Shown piece by piece: positions 49,201-61,952 of a stretch of DNA of 64,000 nucleotides. The translations under genes and the position numbers were made by a program. The stretch is taken from NCBI RefSeq assembly GCF_051014685.1, contig NW_027479281.1, forward strand, positions 62,001-126,000. The letters are read 5' to 3'. Source of the DNA: Ptiloglossa arizonensis (lineage: Eukaryota > Arthropoda > Insecta > Hymenoptera > Colletidae). How positions within the stretch are numbered: position 1 is the stretch's first letter; every line of letters begins with the position of its first letter. The notes under the pieces are model-generated. The model was not told the DNA's origin and ran no database searches. It was given only the letters and a program-made list of their open reading frames with translations.

Positions 49201-51453
49201 CGAACGGATTGACCAATCCGCAAAATTTCTGTTGCATCTGAAAGTAGAAACTCGCCCGATTACAACGGTATGCGTACTTTTCCCCTAGACCGTTCTAGTT
49301 ATGCTTGTCGAGCATCAGAACTGCGAAAATTTTGTGTTTCTCAAGCGTTTCTTACCTCCAAACTGCCGTATCTGGCGAACGGATTGACCAATCCGCAAAA
49401 TTTCTGTTGCATCTGAAAGTAGAAACTCGCCCGATTACAACGGTATGCGTAGTTTTCCCCTAGTCCGTTCTAGTTATTCGTTTCGAGCATCAGAACTGCG
49501 AAAATTTTGAGTTTCTCAAGCGTTTCTTACCTCCAAACTGCCATATCTGGCGAACGGATTGACCAATCCGCAAAATTTCTGATGCATCTGAAAGTAGAAA
49601 CTCGCCCGATTACAACGGTATGCGTACTTTTCCCCTAGGCCGCTCTATTTATTCGTTTCGAGCATCAGAACTGCGAAAATTTTGTGTTTCTCAAGTGTTT
49701 CATACTTCCAAACTGCCATATCTCGCGAACGGATTGACCAATCCGCAAAATTTCTGTTGCATCTGAAAGTAGAAAGTCGCCCGATTACAACGGTATGCGT
49801 ACTTTTCCCCTAGGCCGTTCTAGTTATTCGTTTCGAGCATCTGAACTGCGAAAATTTTGAGTTTCTCAAGCGTTTCTTACCTCCAAACTGCCATATCTCG
49901 CGAACGGATTGACCAATCCGCAAAATTTCTGTTGCATCTGAAAGTAGAAAGTCGCCCGATTACAACGGTATGCGTACTTTTCCCCTAGACCGTTCTAGTT
50001 ATGCTTGTCGAGCATCAGAACTTCGAAAATTTTGAGTTTCTCAAGCGTTTCTTACCTCCAAACTGCCATATCTCGCGAACGGATTGACTAATCCGCAAAA
50101 TTTCTGTTGCATCTGGAAGTAGAAACTCGCCCGATGACAACGGAATGCGTACTTTTCCCCTAGGCCGTTCTAGTTATTCGTTTCGAGCATCAGAACTGCG
50201 AAAATGTTGAGTTTCTCAAGCGTTTCTTACCTACAAACTGCCATATCTCGCGAACGGATTGACCAATCCGCAAAATTTCTGTTGCATCTGAAAGTAGAAA
50301 CTCGCCCCATTACAACGGTATGCGTACTTTTCCCCTAGTCCGTTCTAGTTATTCGTTTCGAGCATCAGAACTGCGAAAATGTTGAGTTTCTCAAGCGTTT
50401 CTTACCTCCAAACTGCCATATCTGGCGAACGGATTGACCAATCCGCAAAATTTCTGATGCATCTGAAAGTAGAAACTCGCCCGATTACAACGGTATGCGT
50501 ACTTTTCCCCTAGGCCGCTCTATTTATTCGTTTCGAGCATCAGAACTGCGAAAATTTTGTGTTTCTCAAGTGTTTCATACTTCCAAACTGCCATATCTCG
50601 CGAACGGATTGACCAATCCGCAAAATTTCTGATGCATCTGAAAGTAGAAACTCGCCCGATTACAACGGTATGCGTACTTTTCCCCTAGGCCGCTCTATTT
50701 ATTCGTTTCGAGCATCAGAACTGCGAAAATTTTGTGTTTCTCAAGTGTTTCATACTTCCAAACTGCCATATCTCGCGAACGGATTGACTAATCCGCAAAA
50801 TTTCTGTCGCATCTGAAAGTAGAAAGTCGCCCGATTACAACGGTATGCGTACTTTTCCCCTAGACCGTTCTAGTTATGCTTGTCGAGCATCAGAACTTCG
50901 AAAATTTTGAGTTTCTCAAGCGTTTCTTACCTCCAAACTGCCATATCTCGCGAACGGATTGACTAATCCGCAAAATTTCTGTTGCATCTGAAAGTAGAAA
51001 CTCGCCCGATGACAACGGAATGCGTACTTTTCCCCTAGGCCGCTCTATTTATTCGTTTCGAGCATCAGAACTGCGAAAATTTTGTGTTTCTCAAGTGTTT
51101 CATACTTCCAAACTGCCATATCTCGCGAACGGATTGACCAATCCGCAAAATTTCTGTTGCATCTGAAAGTAGAAATTCGCCCGATTACAACGGTATGCGT
51201 ACTTTTCCCCTAGGCCGTTCTAGTTATTCGTTTCGAGCATCTGAACTGCGAAAATTTTGAGTTTCTCAAGCGTTTCTTACCTACAAACTGCCATATCTCG
51301 CGAACGGATTGACCAATCCGCAAAATTTCTGTTGCATCTGAAAGTAGAAACTCGCCCGATTACAACGGAATGCGTACTTTTCCCCTAGGCCGCTCTAGTT
51401 ATTCGTGTCGAGCATCAGAACTGCGAAAATGTTGGGTTTCTCAAGCGCTTCTT
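46204..51453. repeat. Domain III monomers m265-m294, 17-unit repeat and shuffled units
   Basis: m264-m267 recur as m281-m284 at 2975 bp (17 units), sharing 'attcgtgtcg', 'gcgcttc', the private 'gccgtatctggcg' (46391, 49366) and ctgatgc/ctctattta. m273-m276 repeat the cccttagtccg, cggaatg, cccttagtccg, cggaatg alternation. m289 and m290 are adjacent ctgatgc/ctctattta units. m291-m292 resemble m297-m298. Order is otherwise irregular. Confidence 0.8.
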
Positions 51454-54400
51454 ACCTACAAACTGCCATATCTCGCGAACGGATTGACCAATCCGCAAAA
51501 TTTCTGTTGCATCTGAAAGTAGAAACTCGCCCCATTACAACGGTATGCGTACTTTTCCCCTAGTCCGTTCTAGTTATTCGTTTCGAGCATCAGAACTGCG
51601 AAAATTTTGAGTTTCTCAAGCGTTTCTTACCTCCAAACTGCCATATCTGGCGAACGGATTGACCAATCCGCAAAATTTCTGATGCATCTGAAAGTAGAAA
51701 CTCGCCCGATTACAACGGTATGCGTACTTTTCCCCTAGGCCGCTCTATTTATTCGTTTCGAGCATCAGAACTGCGAAAATTTTGTGTTTCTCAAGTGTTT
51801 CATACTTCCAAACTGCCATATCTCGCGAACGGATTGACTAATCCGCAAAATTTCTGTCGCATCTGAAAGTAGAAAGTCGCCCGATTACAACGGTATGCGT
51901 ACTTTTCCCCTAGACCGTTCTAGTTATGCTTGTCGAGCATCAGAACTTCGAAAATTTTGAGTTTCTCAAGCGTTTCTTACCTCCAAACTGCCATATCTCG
52001 CGAACGGATTGACTAATCCGCAAAATTTCTGTTGCATCTGAAAGTAGAAACTCGCCCGATGACAACGGAATGCGTACTTTTCCCCTAGGCCGTTCTAGTT
52101 ATTCGTTTCGAGCATCAGAAGTGCGAAAATGTTGAGTTTCTCAAGCGTTTCTTACCTACAAACTGCCATATCTCGCGAACGGATTGAACAATCCGCAAAA
52201 TTTCTGTTGCATCTGAAAGTAGAAACTCGCCCGATTACAACGGTATGCGTACTTTTCCCCTAAACCGTTCTAGTTATGCTTGCCGAGCATCAGAACTGCG
52301 AAAATTTTGAGTTTCTCAAGCGTTTCTTACCTCCAAACTGCCATATCTCGCGAACGGATTGACCAATCCGCAAAATTTCTGTTGCATCTGAAAGTAGAAA
52401 CTCGCCCGATTACAACGGTATGCGTACTTTTCCCCTAGTCCGTTCTAGTTATTCGTTTCGAGCATCAGAACTGCGAAAATTTTGAGTTTCTCAAGCGTTT
52501 CTTACCTCCAAACTGCCATATCTGGCGAACGGATTGACCAATCCGCAAAATTTCTGATGCATCTGAAAGTAGAAACTCGCCCGATTACAACGGTATGCGT
52601 ACTTTTCCCCTAGGCCGCTCTATTTATTCGTTTCGAGCATCAGAACTGCGAAAATTTTGTGTTTCTCAAATGTTTCATACTTCCAAACTGCCATATCTCG
52701 CGAACGGAATGACTAATCCGCAAAATTTCTGTTGCATCTGAAAGTAGAAAGTCGCCCGATTACAACGGTATGCGTACTTTTCCCCTAGGCCGTTCTAGTT
52801 ATTCGTTTCGAGCATCTGAACTGCGAAAATTTTGAGTTTCTCAAGCGTTTCTTACCTCCAAACTGCCATATCTCGCGAACGGATTGACCAATCGGCAAAA
52901 TTTCTGTTGCATCTGAAAGTAGAAACTCGCCCGATTACAACCGTATGCGTACTTTTCCCTTAGTCCGTTCTAGTTATTCGTTTCGAGCATCAGATCTGAG
53001 AAAATTTTGAGTTTCTCAAGCGATTCTTTCCTCCAAACTGCCATATCTCGCGAACGGATTGACCAATCCGCAAAATTTCTGTTGCGTCTGAAAGTAGAAA
53101 CTCGCCCGATTACAACGGAATGCGTACTTTTCCCCTAGGCCGCTCTAGTTATTCGTTTCGAGCATCAGAACTGCGAAAATGTTGAGTTTCTCAAGCGCTT
53201 CTTACCTACAAACTGCCATATCTCGCGAACGGATTGACCAATCCGCAAAATTTCTGTTGCATCTGAAAGTAGAAACTCGCCCGATTACAACGGTATGCGT
53301 ACTTTTCCCCTAGACCGTTCTAGTTATGCTTGTCGAGCATCAGAACTGCGAAAATTTTGTGTTTCTCAAGCGTTTCTTACCTCCAAACTGCCATATCTGG
53401 CGAACGGATTGACCAATCCGCAAAATTTCTGTTGCATCTGAAAGTAGAAACTCGCCCGATTACAACGGTATGCGTACTTTTCCCCTAGTCCGTTCTAGTT
53501 ATTCGTTTCGAGCATCAGAACTGCGAAAATTTTGAGTTTCTCAAGCGTTTCTTACCTCCAAACTGCCATATCTGGCGAACGGATTGACCAATCCGCAAAA
53601 TTTCTGATGCATCTGAAAGTAGAAACTCGCCCGATTACAACGGTATGCGTACTTTTCCCCTAGGCCGCTCTATTTATTCGTTTCGAGCATCAGAACTGCG
53701 AAAATTTTGTGTTTCTCAAGTGTTTCATACTTCCAAACTGCCATATCTCGCGAACGGATTGACCAATCCGCAAAATTTCTGTTGCATCTGAAAGTAGAAA
53801 GTCGCCCGATTACAACGGTATGCGTACTTTTCCCCTAGGCCGTTCTAGTTATTCGTTTCGAGCATCTGAACTGCGAAAATTTTGAGTTTCTCAAGCGTTT
53901 CTTACCTCCAAACTGCCATATCTCGCGAACGGATTGACCAATCCGCAAAATTTCTGTTGCATCTGAAAGTAGAAAGTCGCCCGATTACAACGGTATGCGT
54001 ACTTTTCCCCTAGACCGTTCTAGTTATGCTTGTCGAGCATCAGAACTTCGAAAATTTTGAGTTTCTCAAGCGTTTCTTACCTCCAAACTGCCATATCTCG
54101 CGAACGGATTGACTAATCCGCAAAATTTCTGTTGCATCTGAAAGTAGAAACTCGCCCGATGACAACGGAATGCGTACTTTTCCCCTAGGCCGTTCTAGTT
54201 ATTCGTTTCGAGCATCAGAACTGCGAAAATTTTGAGTTTCTCAAGCGTTTCTTACCTCCAAACTGCCATATCTCGCGAACGGATTGACTAATCCGCAAAA
54301 TTTCTGTTGCATCTGAAAGTAGAAACTCGCCCGATTACAACGGTATGCGTACTTTTCCCCTAGGCCGTTCTAGTTATTCGTTTCGAGCATCAGAACTGCG

Positions 54401-57228
54401 AAAATTTTGAGTTTCTCAAGCGATTCTTACCTCCAAACTGCCATATCTCGCGAACGGATTGACCAATCCGCAAAATTTCTGTTGCATCTGAAACTAGAAA
54501 CTCGCCCGATTACAACGGAATGCGTACTTTTCCCCTAGGCCGCTCTAGTTATTCGTTTCGAGCATCAGAACTGCGAAAATGTTGAGTTTCTCAAGCGTTT
54601 CTTACCTACAAACTGCCATATCTCGCGAACGGATTGACCAATCCGCAAAATTTCTGTTGCATCTGAAAGTAGAAACTCGCCCGATTACAACGGTATGCGT
54701 ACTTTTCCCCTAGACCGTTCTAGTTATGCTTGTCGAGTATCAGAACTGCGAAAATTTTGTGTTTCTCAAGCGTTTCTTACCTCCAAACTGCCATATCTGG
54801 CGAACGGATTGACCAATCCGCAAAATTTCTGATGCATCTGAAAGTAGAAGCTCGCCCGATTACAACGGTATGCGTACTTTCCCCCAAGGCCGCTCTATTT
54901 ATTCGTTTCGAGCATCAGAACTGCGAAAATTTTGTGTTTCTCAAGTGTTTCATACTTCCAAACTGCCATATCTCGCGAACGGATTGACTAATCCGCAAAA
55001 TTTCTGTTGCATCTGAAAGTAGAAAGTCGCCCGATTACAACGGTATGCGTACTTTTCCCCTAGGCCGTTCTAGTTATTCGTTTCGAGCATCTGAACTGCG
55101 AAAATTTTGAGTTTCTCAAGCGTTTCTTACCTCCAAACTGCCATATCTCGCGAACGGATTGACCAATCCGCAAAATTTCTGTTGCATCTGAAAGTAGAAA
55201 GTCGCCCGATTACAACGGTATGCGTACTTTTCCCCTGGACCGTTCTAGTTATGCTTGTCGAGCATCAGAACTTCGAAAATTTTGAGTTTCTCAAGCGTTT
55301 CTTACCTCCAAACTGCCATATCTCGCGAACGGATTGACTAATCCGCAAAATTTCTGTTGCATCTGAAAGTAGAAACTCGCCCGATGACAACGGAATGCGT
55401 ACTTTTCCCCTAGGCCGTTCTAGTTATTCGTTTCGAGCATCAGAACTGCGAAAATGTTGAGTTTCTCAAGCGTTTCTTACCTACAAACTGCCATATCTCG
55501 CGAACGGATTGAACAATCCGCAAAATTTCTGTTGCATCTGAAACTAGAAACTCGCCCGATTACAACGGAATGCGTACTTTTCCCCTAGGCCGCTCTAGTT
55601 ATTCGTTTCGAGCATCAGAACTGCGAAAATGTTGAGTTTCTCAAGCGTTTCTTACCTACAAACTGCCATATCTCGCGAACGGATTGACCAATCCGCAAAA
55701 TTTCTGTTGCATCTGAAAGTAGAAACTCGCCCCATTACAACGGTATGCGTACTTTTCCCCTAGTCCGTTCTAGTTATTCGTTTCGAGCATCAGAACTGCG
55801 AAAATTTTGAGTTTCTCAAGCGTTTCTTACCTCCAAACTGCCATATCTGGCGAACGGATTGACCAATCCGCAAAATTTCTGATGCATCTGAAAGTAGAAA
55901 CTCGCCCGATTACAACGGTATGCGTACTTTTCCCCTAGGCCGCTCTATTTATTCGTTTCGAGCATCAGAACTGCGAAAATTTTGTGTTTCTCAAGTGTTT
56001 CATACTTCCAAACTGCCATATCTCGCGAACGGATTGACTAATCCGCAAAATTTCTGTCGCATCTGAAAGTAGAAAGTCGCCCGATTACAACGGTATGCGT
56101 ACTTTTCCCCTAGACCGTTCTAGTTATGCTTGTCGAGCATCAGAACTTCGAAAATTTTGAGTTTCTCAAGCGTTTCTTACCTCCAAACTGCCATATCTCG
56201 CGAACGGATTGACTAATCCGCAAAATTTCTGTTGCATCTGAAAGTAGAAACTCGCCCGATGACAACGGAATGCGTACTTTTCCCCTAGGCCGTTCTAGTT
56301 ATTCGTTTCGAGCATCAGAACTGCGAAAATGTTGAGTTTCTCAAGCGTTTCTTACCTACAAACTGCCATATCTCGCGAACGGATTGAACAATCCGCAAAA
56401 TTTCTGTTGCATCTGAAAGTAGAAACTCGCCCGATTACAACGGTATGCGTACTTTTCCCCTAAACCGTTCTAGTTATGCTTGCCGAGCATCAGAACTGCG
56501 AAAATTTTGAGTTTCTCAAGCGTTTCTTACCTCCAAACTGCCATATCTCGCGAACGGATTGACCAATCCGCAAAATTTCTGTTGCATCTGAAAGTAGAAA
56601 CTCGCCCGATTACAACGGTATGCGTACTTTTCCCCTAGTCCGTTCTAGTTATTCGTTTCGAGCATCAGAACTGCGAAAATTTTGAGTTTCTCAAGCGTTT
56701 CTTACCTCCAAACTGCCATATCTGGCGAACGGATTGACCAATCCGCAAAATTTCTGATGCATCTGAAAGTAGAAACTCGCCCGATTACAACGGTATGCGT
56801 ACTTTTCCCCTAGGCCGCTCTATTTATTCGTTTCGAGCATCAGAACTGCGAAAATTTTGTGTTTCTCAAATGTTTCATACTTCCAAACTGCCATATCTCG
56901 CGAACGGATTGACTAATCCGCAAAATTTCTGTTGCATCTGAAAGTAGAAAGTCGCCCGATTACAACGGTATGCGTACTTTTCCCCTAGGCCGTTCTAGTT
57001 ATTCGTTTCGAGCATCTGAACTGCGAAAATTTTGAGTTTCTCAAGCGTTTCTTACCTCCAAACTGCCATATCTCGCGAACGGATTGACCAATCGGCAAAA
57101 TTTCTGTTGCATCTGAAAGTAGAAACTCGCCCGATTACAACCGTATGCGTACTTTTCCCCTAAACCGTTCTAGTTATGCTTGTCGAGCATCAGAACTGCG
57201 AAAATTTTGAGTTTCTCAAGCGTTTCTT
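51454..57228. repeat. 24-unit-spaced duplication (51454-52960 and 55654-57160) with intervening units
   Basis: m295-m303 and m319-m327 match at exactly 4200 bp over about 1.5 kb, with two mismatches found (52121 and 52709). Shared rare variants include 'cgccccatt', 'tctgtcgc', 'tgccgagc', 'tcaaatg' and 'atcggc'. They separate inside the last unit: 'cccttagtccg' in m303, 'ctaaaccg' in m327. Between them, m304-m318 hold gatgac units, a ctgatgc unit with 'cccccaaggcc', and units with 'gaaactag' (m312, m318). Confidence 0.9.
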
Positions 57229-58978
57229 ACCTCCAAACTGCCATATCTCGCGAACGGATTGACTAATCCGCAAAATTTCTGTTGCATCTGAAAGTAGAAA
57301 CTCGCCCGATTACAACGGTATGCGTACTTTTCCCCTAGGCCGTTCTAGTTATTCGTTTCGAGCATCAGAACTGCGAAAATGTTGAGTTTCTCAAGCGTTT
57401 CTTACCTACAAACTGCCATATCTGGCGAACGGATTGACCAATCCGCAAAATTTCTGTTGCATCTGAAAGTAGAAACTCGCCCGATTACAACGGTATGCGT
57501 ACTTTTCCCTTAGTCCGTTCTAGTTATTCGTTTCGAGCATCAGACCTGCGAAAATTTTGAGTTTCTCAAGCGATTCTTTCCTCCAAACTGCCATATCTCG
57601 CGAACGGATTGACCAATCCGCAAAATTTCTGTTGCATCTGAAAGTAGAAACTCGCCCGATTACAACGGAATGCGTACTTTTCCCCTAGGCCGCTCTAGTT
57701 ATTCGTTTCGAGCATCAGAACTGCGAAAATGTTGAGTTTCTCAAGCGCTTCTTACCTACAAACTGCCATATCTCGCGAACGGATTGACCAATCCGCAAAA
57801 CTTCTATTGCATCTGAAAGTAGAAACTCGCCCGATTACAACGGTATGCGTACTTTTCCCCTAGACCGTTCTAGTTATGCTTGTCGAGCATCAGAACTGCG
57901 AAAATTTTGTGTTTCTCAAGCGTTTCTTACCTCCAAACTGCCATATCTGGCGAACGGATTGACCAATCGGCAAAATTTCTGTTGCATCTGAAAGTAGAAA
58001 CTCGCCCGATTACAACGGTATGCGTACTTTTCCCCTAGTCCGTTCTAGTTATTCGTTTCGAGCATCAGAACTGCGAAAATTTTGAGTTTCTCAAGCGTTT
58101 CTTACCTCCAAACTGCCATATCTCGCGAACGGATTGACTAATCCGCAAAATTTCTGTTGCATCTGAAAGTAGAAACTCGCCCGATTACAACGGTATGCGT
58201 ACTTTTCCCCTAGGCCGTTCTAGTTATTCGTTTCGAGCATCAGAACTGCGAAAATGTTGAGTTTCTCAAGCGTTTCTTACCTACAAACTGCCATATCTGG
58301 CGAACGGATTGACCAATCCGCAAAATTTCTGTTGCATCTGAAAGTAGAAACTCGCCCGATTACAACGGTATGCGTACTTTTCCCTTAGTCCGTTCTAGTT
58401 ATTCGTTTCGAGCATCAGACCTGCGAAAATTTTGAGTTTCTCAAGCGATTCTTTCCTCCAAACTGCCATATCTCGCGAACGGATTGACCAATCCGCAAAA
58501 TTTCTGTTGCATCTGAAAGTAGAAACTCGCCCGATTACAACGGAATGCGTACTTTTCCCCTAGGCCGCTCTAGTTATTCGTTTCGAGCATCAGAACTGCG
58601 AAAATGTTGAGTTTCTCAAGCGCTTCTTACCTACAAACTGCCATATCTCGCGAACGGATTGACCAATCCGCAAAACTTCTATTGCATCTGAAGGTAGAAA
58701 CTCGCCCGATTACAACGGTATGCGTACTTTTCCCCTAGACCGTTCTAGTTATGCTTGTCGAGCATCAGAACTGCGAAAATTTTGTGTTTCTCAAGCGTTT
58801 CTTACCTCCAAACTGCCATATCTGGCGAACGGATTGACCAATCCGCAAAATTTCTGTTGCATCTGAAAGTAGAAACTCGCCCGATTACAACGGTATGCGT
58901 ACTTTTCCCCTAGTCCGTTCTAGTTATTCGTTTCGAGCATCAGAACTGCGAAAATTTTGAGTTTCTCAAGCGTTTCTT
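57229..58978. repeat. 5-mer tandem duplication (57229-58103 and 58104-58978)
   Basis: m328-m332 and m333-m337 match at 875 bp: gactaatcc/atgttg; tctggcg/cccttagtccg/cagacctg; cggaatg/gcgcttc; the private 'aacttctattgc' unit; tctggcg/ctagtccg. Differences found are 'aaagtag' against 'aaggtag' near 58693 and 'atcggc' against 'atccgc' (57968/58843). Confidence 0.92.
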
Positions 58979-60028
58979 ACCTCCAAACTGCCATATCTGG
59001 CGAACGGATTGACCAATCCGCAAAATTTCTGATGCATCTGAAAGTAGAAACTCGCCCGATTACAACGGTATGCGTACTTTTCCCCTAAACCGTTCTAGTT
59101 ATGCTTGTCGAGCATCAGAACTGCGAAAATTTTGAGTTTCTCAAGCGTTTCTTACCTCCAAACTGCCATATCTCGCGAACGGATTGACTAATCCGCAAAA
59201 TTTCTGTTGCATCTGAAAGTAGAAACTCGCCCGATTACAACGGTATGCGTACTTTTCCCCTAGGCCGTTCTAGTTATTCGTTTCGTGCATCAGAACTGCG
59301 AAAATGTTGAGTTTCTCAAGCGTTTCTTACCTACAAACTGCCATATCTGGCGAACGGATTGACCAATCCGCAAAATTTCTGTTGCATCTGAAAGTAGAAA
59401 CTCGCCCGATTACAACGGTATGCGTACTTTTCCCCTAGACCGTTCTAGTTATGCTTGTCGAGCATCAGAACTGCGAAAATTTTGTGTTTCTCAAGCGTTT
59501 CTTACCTCCAAACTGCCATATCTGGCGAACGGATTGACCAATCCGCAAAATTTCTGTTGCATCTGAAAGTAGAAACTCGCCCGATTACAACGGTATGCGT
59601 ACTTTTCCCCTAGTCCGTTCTAGTTATTCGTTTCGAGCATCAGAACTGCGAAAATTTTGAGTTTCTCAAGCGTTTCTTACCTCCAAACTGCCATATCTGG
59701 CGAACGGATTGACCAATCCGCAAAATTTCTGATGCATCTGAAAGTAGAAACTCGCCCGATTACAACGGTATGCGTACTTTTCCCCTAAACCGTTCTAGTT
59801 ATGCTTGTCGAGCATCAGAACTGCGAAAATTTTGAGTTTCTCAAGCGTTTCTTACCTCCAAACTGCCATATCTCGCGAACGGATTGACTAATCCGCAAAA
59901 TTTCTGTTGCATCTGAAAGTAGAAACTCGCCCGATTACAACGGTATGCGTACTTTTCCCCTAGGCCGTTCTAGTTATTCGTTTCGAGCATCAGAACTGCG
60001 AAAATGTTGAGTTTCTCAAGCGTTTCTT
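58979..60028. repeat. 4-mer tandem repeat (58979-59678 and start of next copy)
   Basis: m338-m339 recur as m342-m343 at 700 bp: a tctggcg/ctgatgc unit ending ctaaaccg, then a gactaatcc/ctaggccg/atgttg unit. m340-m341 between them are tctggcg units with ctagaccg/attttgtg and ctagtccg. One private change, 'tttcgtgcat' near 59285, separates the copies. Confidence 0.88.
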
Positions 60029-61952
60029 ACCTACAAACTGCCATATCTGGCGAACGGATTGACCAATCCGCAAAATTTCTGTTGCATCTGAAAGTAGAAA
60101 CTCGCCCGATTACAACGGTATGCGTACTTTTCCCTTAGTCCGTTCTAGTTATTCGTTTCGAGCATCAGATCTGAGAAAATTTTGAGTTTCTCAAGCGATT
60201 CTTTCCTCCAAACTGCCATATCTCGCGAACGGATTGACCAATCCGCAAAATTTCTGTTGCGTCTGAAAGTAGAAACTCGCCCGATTACAACGGAATGCGT
60301 ACTTTTCCCCTAGGCCGCTCTAGTTATTCGTTTCGAGCATCAGAACTGCGAAAATGTTGAGTTTCTCAAGCGCTTCTTACCTACAAACTGCCATATCTCG
60401 CGAACGGATTGACCAATCCGCAAAATTTCTGTTGCATCTGAAAGTAGAAACTCGCCCGATTACAACGGTATGCGTACTTTTCCCCTAGACCGTTCTAGTT
60501 ATGCTTGTCGAGCATCAGAACTGCGAAAATTTTGTGTTTCTCAAGCGTTTCTTACCTCCAAACTGCCATATCTGGCGAACGGATTGACCAATCCGCAAAA
60601 TTTCTGTTGCATCTGAAAGTAGAAACTCGCCCGATTACAACGGTATGTGTACTTTTCCCCTAGTCCGTTCTAGTTATTCGTTTCGAGCATCAGAACTGCG
60701 AAAATTTTGAGTTTCTCAAGCGTTTCTTACCTCCAAACTGCCATATCTGGCGAACGGATTGACCAATCCGCAAAATTTCTGATGCATCTGAAAGTAGAAA
60801 CTCGCCCGATTACAACGGTATGCGTACTTTTCCCCTAGGCCGCTCTATTTATTCGTTTCGAGCATCAGAACTGCGAAAATTTTGTGTTTCTCAAGTGTTT
60901 CATACTTCCAAACTGCCATATCTCGCGAACGGATTGACCAATCCGCAAAATTTCTGTTGCATCTGAAAGTAGAAAGTCGCCCGATTACAACGGTATGCGT
61001 ACTTTTCCCCTAGGCCGCTCTATTTATTCGTTTCGAGCATCAGAACTGCGAAAATTTTGTGTTTCTCAAGTGTTTCATACTTCCAAACTGCCATATCTCG
61101 CGAACGGATTGACTAATCCGCAAAATTTCTGTTGCATCTGAAAGTAGAAAGTCGCCCGATTACAACGGTATGCGTACTTTTCCCCTAGGCCGTTCTAGTT
61201 ATTCGTTTCGAGCATCTGAACTGCGAAAATTTTGAGTTTCTCAAGCGTTTCTTACCTCCAAACTGCCATATCTCGCGAACGGATTGACCAATCCGCAAAA
61301 TTTCTGTTGCATCTGAAAGTAGAAAGTCGCCCGATTACAACGGTATGCGTACTTTTCCCCTGGACCGTTCTAGTTATGCTTGTCGAGCATCAGAACTTCG
61401 AAAATTTTGAGTTTCTCAAGCGTTTCTTACCTCCAAACTGCCATATCTCGCGAACGGATTGACTAATCCGCAAATTTCTGTTGCATCTGAAAGTAGAAAC
61501 TCGCCCGATTACAACGGTATGCGTACTTTTCCCCTAGGCCGTCCTAGTTTTTCGTTTCGAGCATCAGAACTGCGAAAATTTTGAGTTTCTCAAGCGTTTC
61601 ATACCTCCAAACTGCCATATCTGGCGAACGGATTGACCAATCCGCAAAATTTCTGTTGCATCTGAAAGTAGAAACTCGCCCGATTACAACGGTATGCGTA
61701 CTTTTCCCTTATTCCGTTCTAGTTATTCGTTTCGAGCATCAGAACTGCGAAAATTTTGAGTTTCTCAAGCGATTCTTACCTCCAAACTGCCATATCTCGC
61801 GAACGGATTGACCAATCCGCAAAATTTCTGTTGCATCTGAAAGTAGAAACTCGCCCGATTACAACGGAATGCGTACTTTTCCCCTAGGCCGCTCTAGTTA
61901 TTCGTTTCGAGCCTCAGAACTGCGAAAATGTTGGGTTTCTCAAGCGTTTCTT
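60029..61952. repeat. Domain III end: mosaic of earlier blocks (m344-m354)
   Basis: m344-m348 repeat m303-m307 at 7175 bp (41 units), including the private 'cagatctgag' and 'gcgtctg'. m350-m351 repeat m315-m316 at 6125 bp (35 units), with 'cctggaccg'. m349 is a joining unit that starts as gtcgcc and ends 'ctctattta'. m352 is 174 bp, missing an A near 61471. m353-m354 are cccttattccg and cggaatg units. Confidence 0.85.

Larger units (their letters stand above)
43404..61952. repeat. Domain III: monomers m249-m354
   Basis: Diagnostic features are 'ccgatgacaacggaatg' (43481, 44706, 45756, 47156, 50131, 51006, 52056, 54156, 55381, 56256), 'cccttagtccg' with 'cagacctg' and 'gcgattctttc', 'gcgcttc' ends, 'gagcatctg', 'gaacttcg', and tctggcg/ctgatgc/'ctctattta'/attttgtg units. 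The 'aaaatgttg' end common in Domain I reappears. Nested duplications at 4, 5, 6, 17, 24 and 41 units show repeated amplification. Only satellite sequence is present. Confidence 0.88.
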
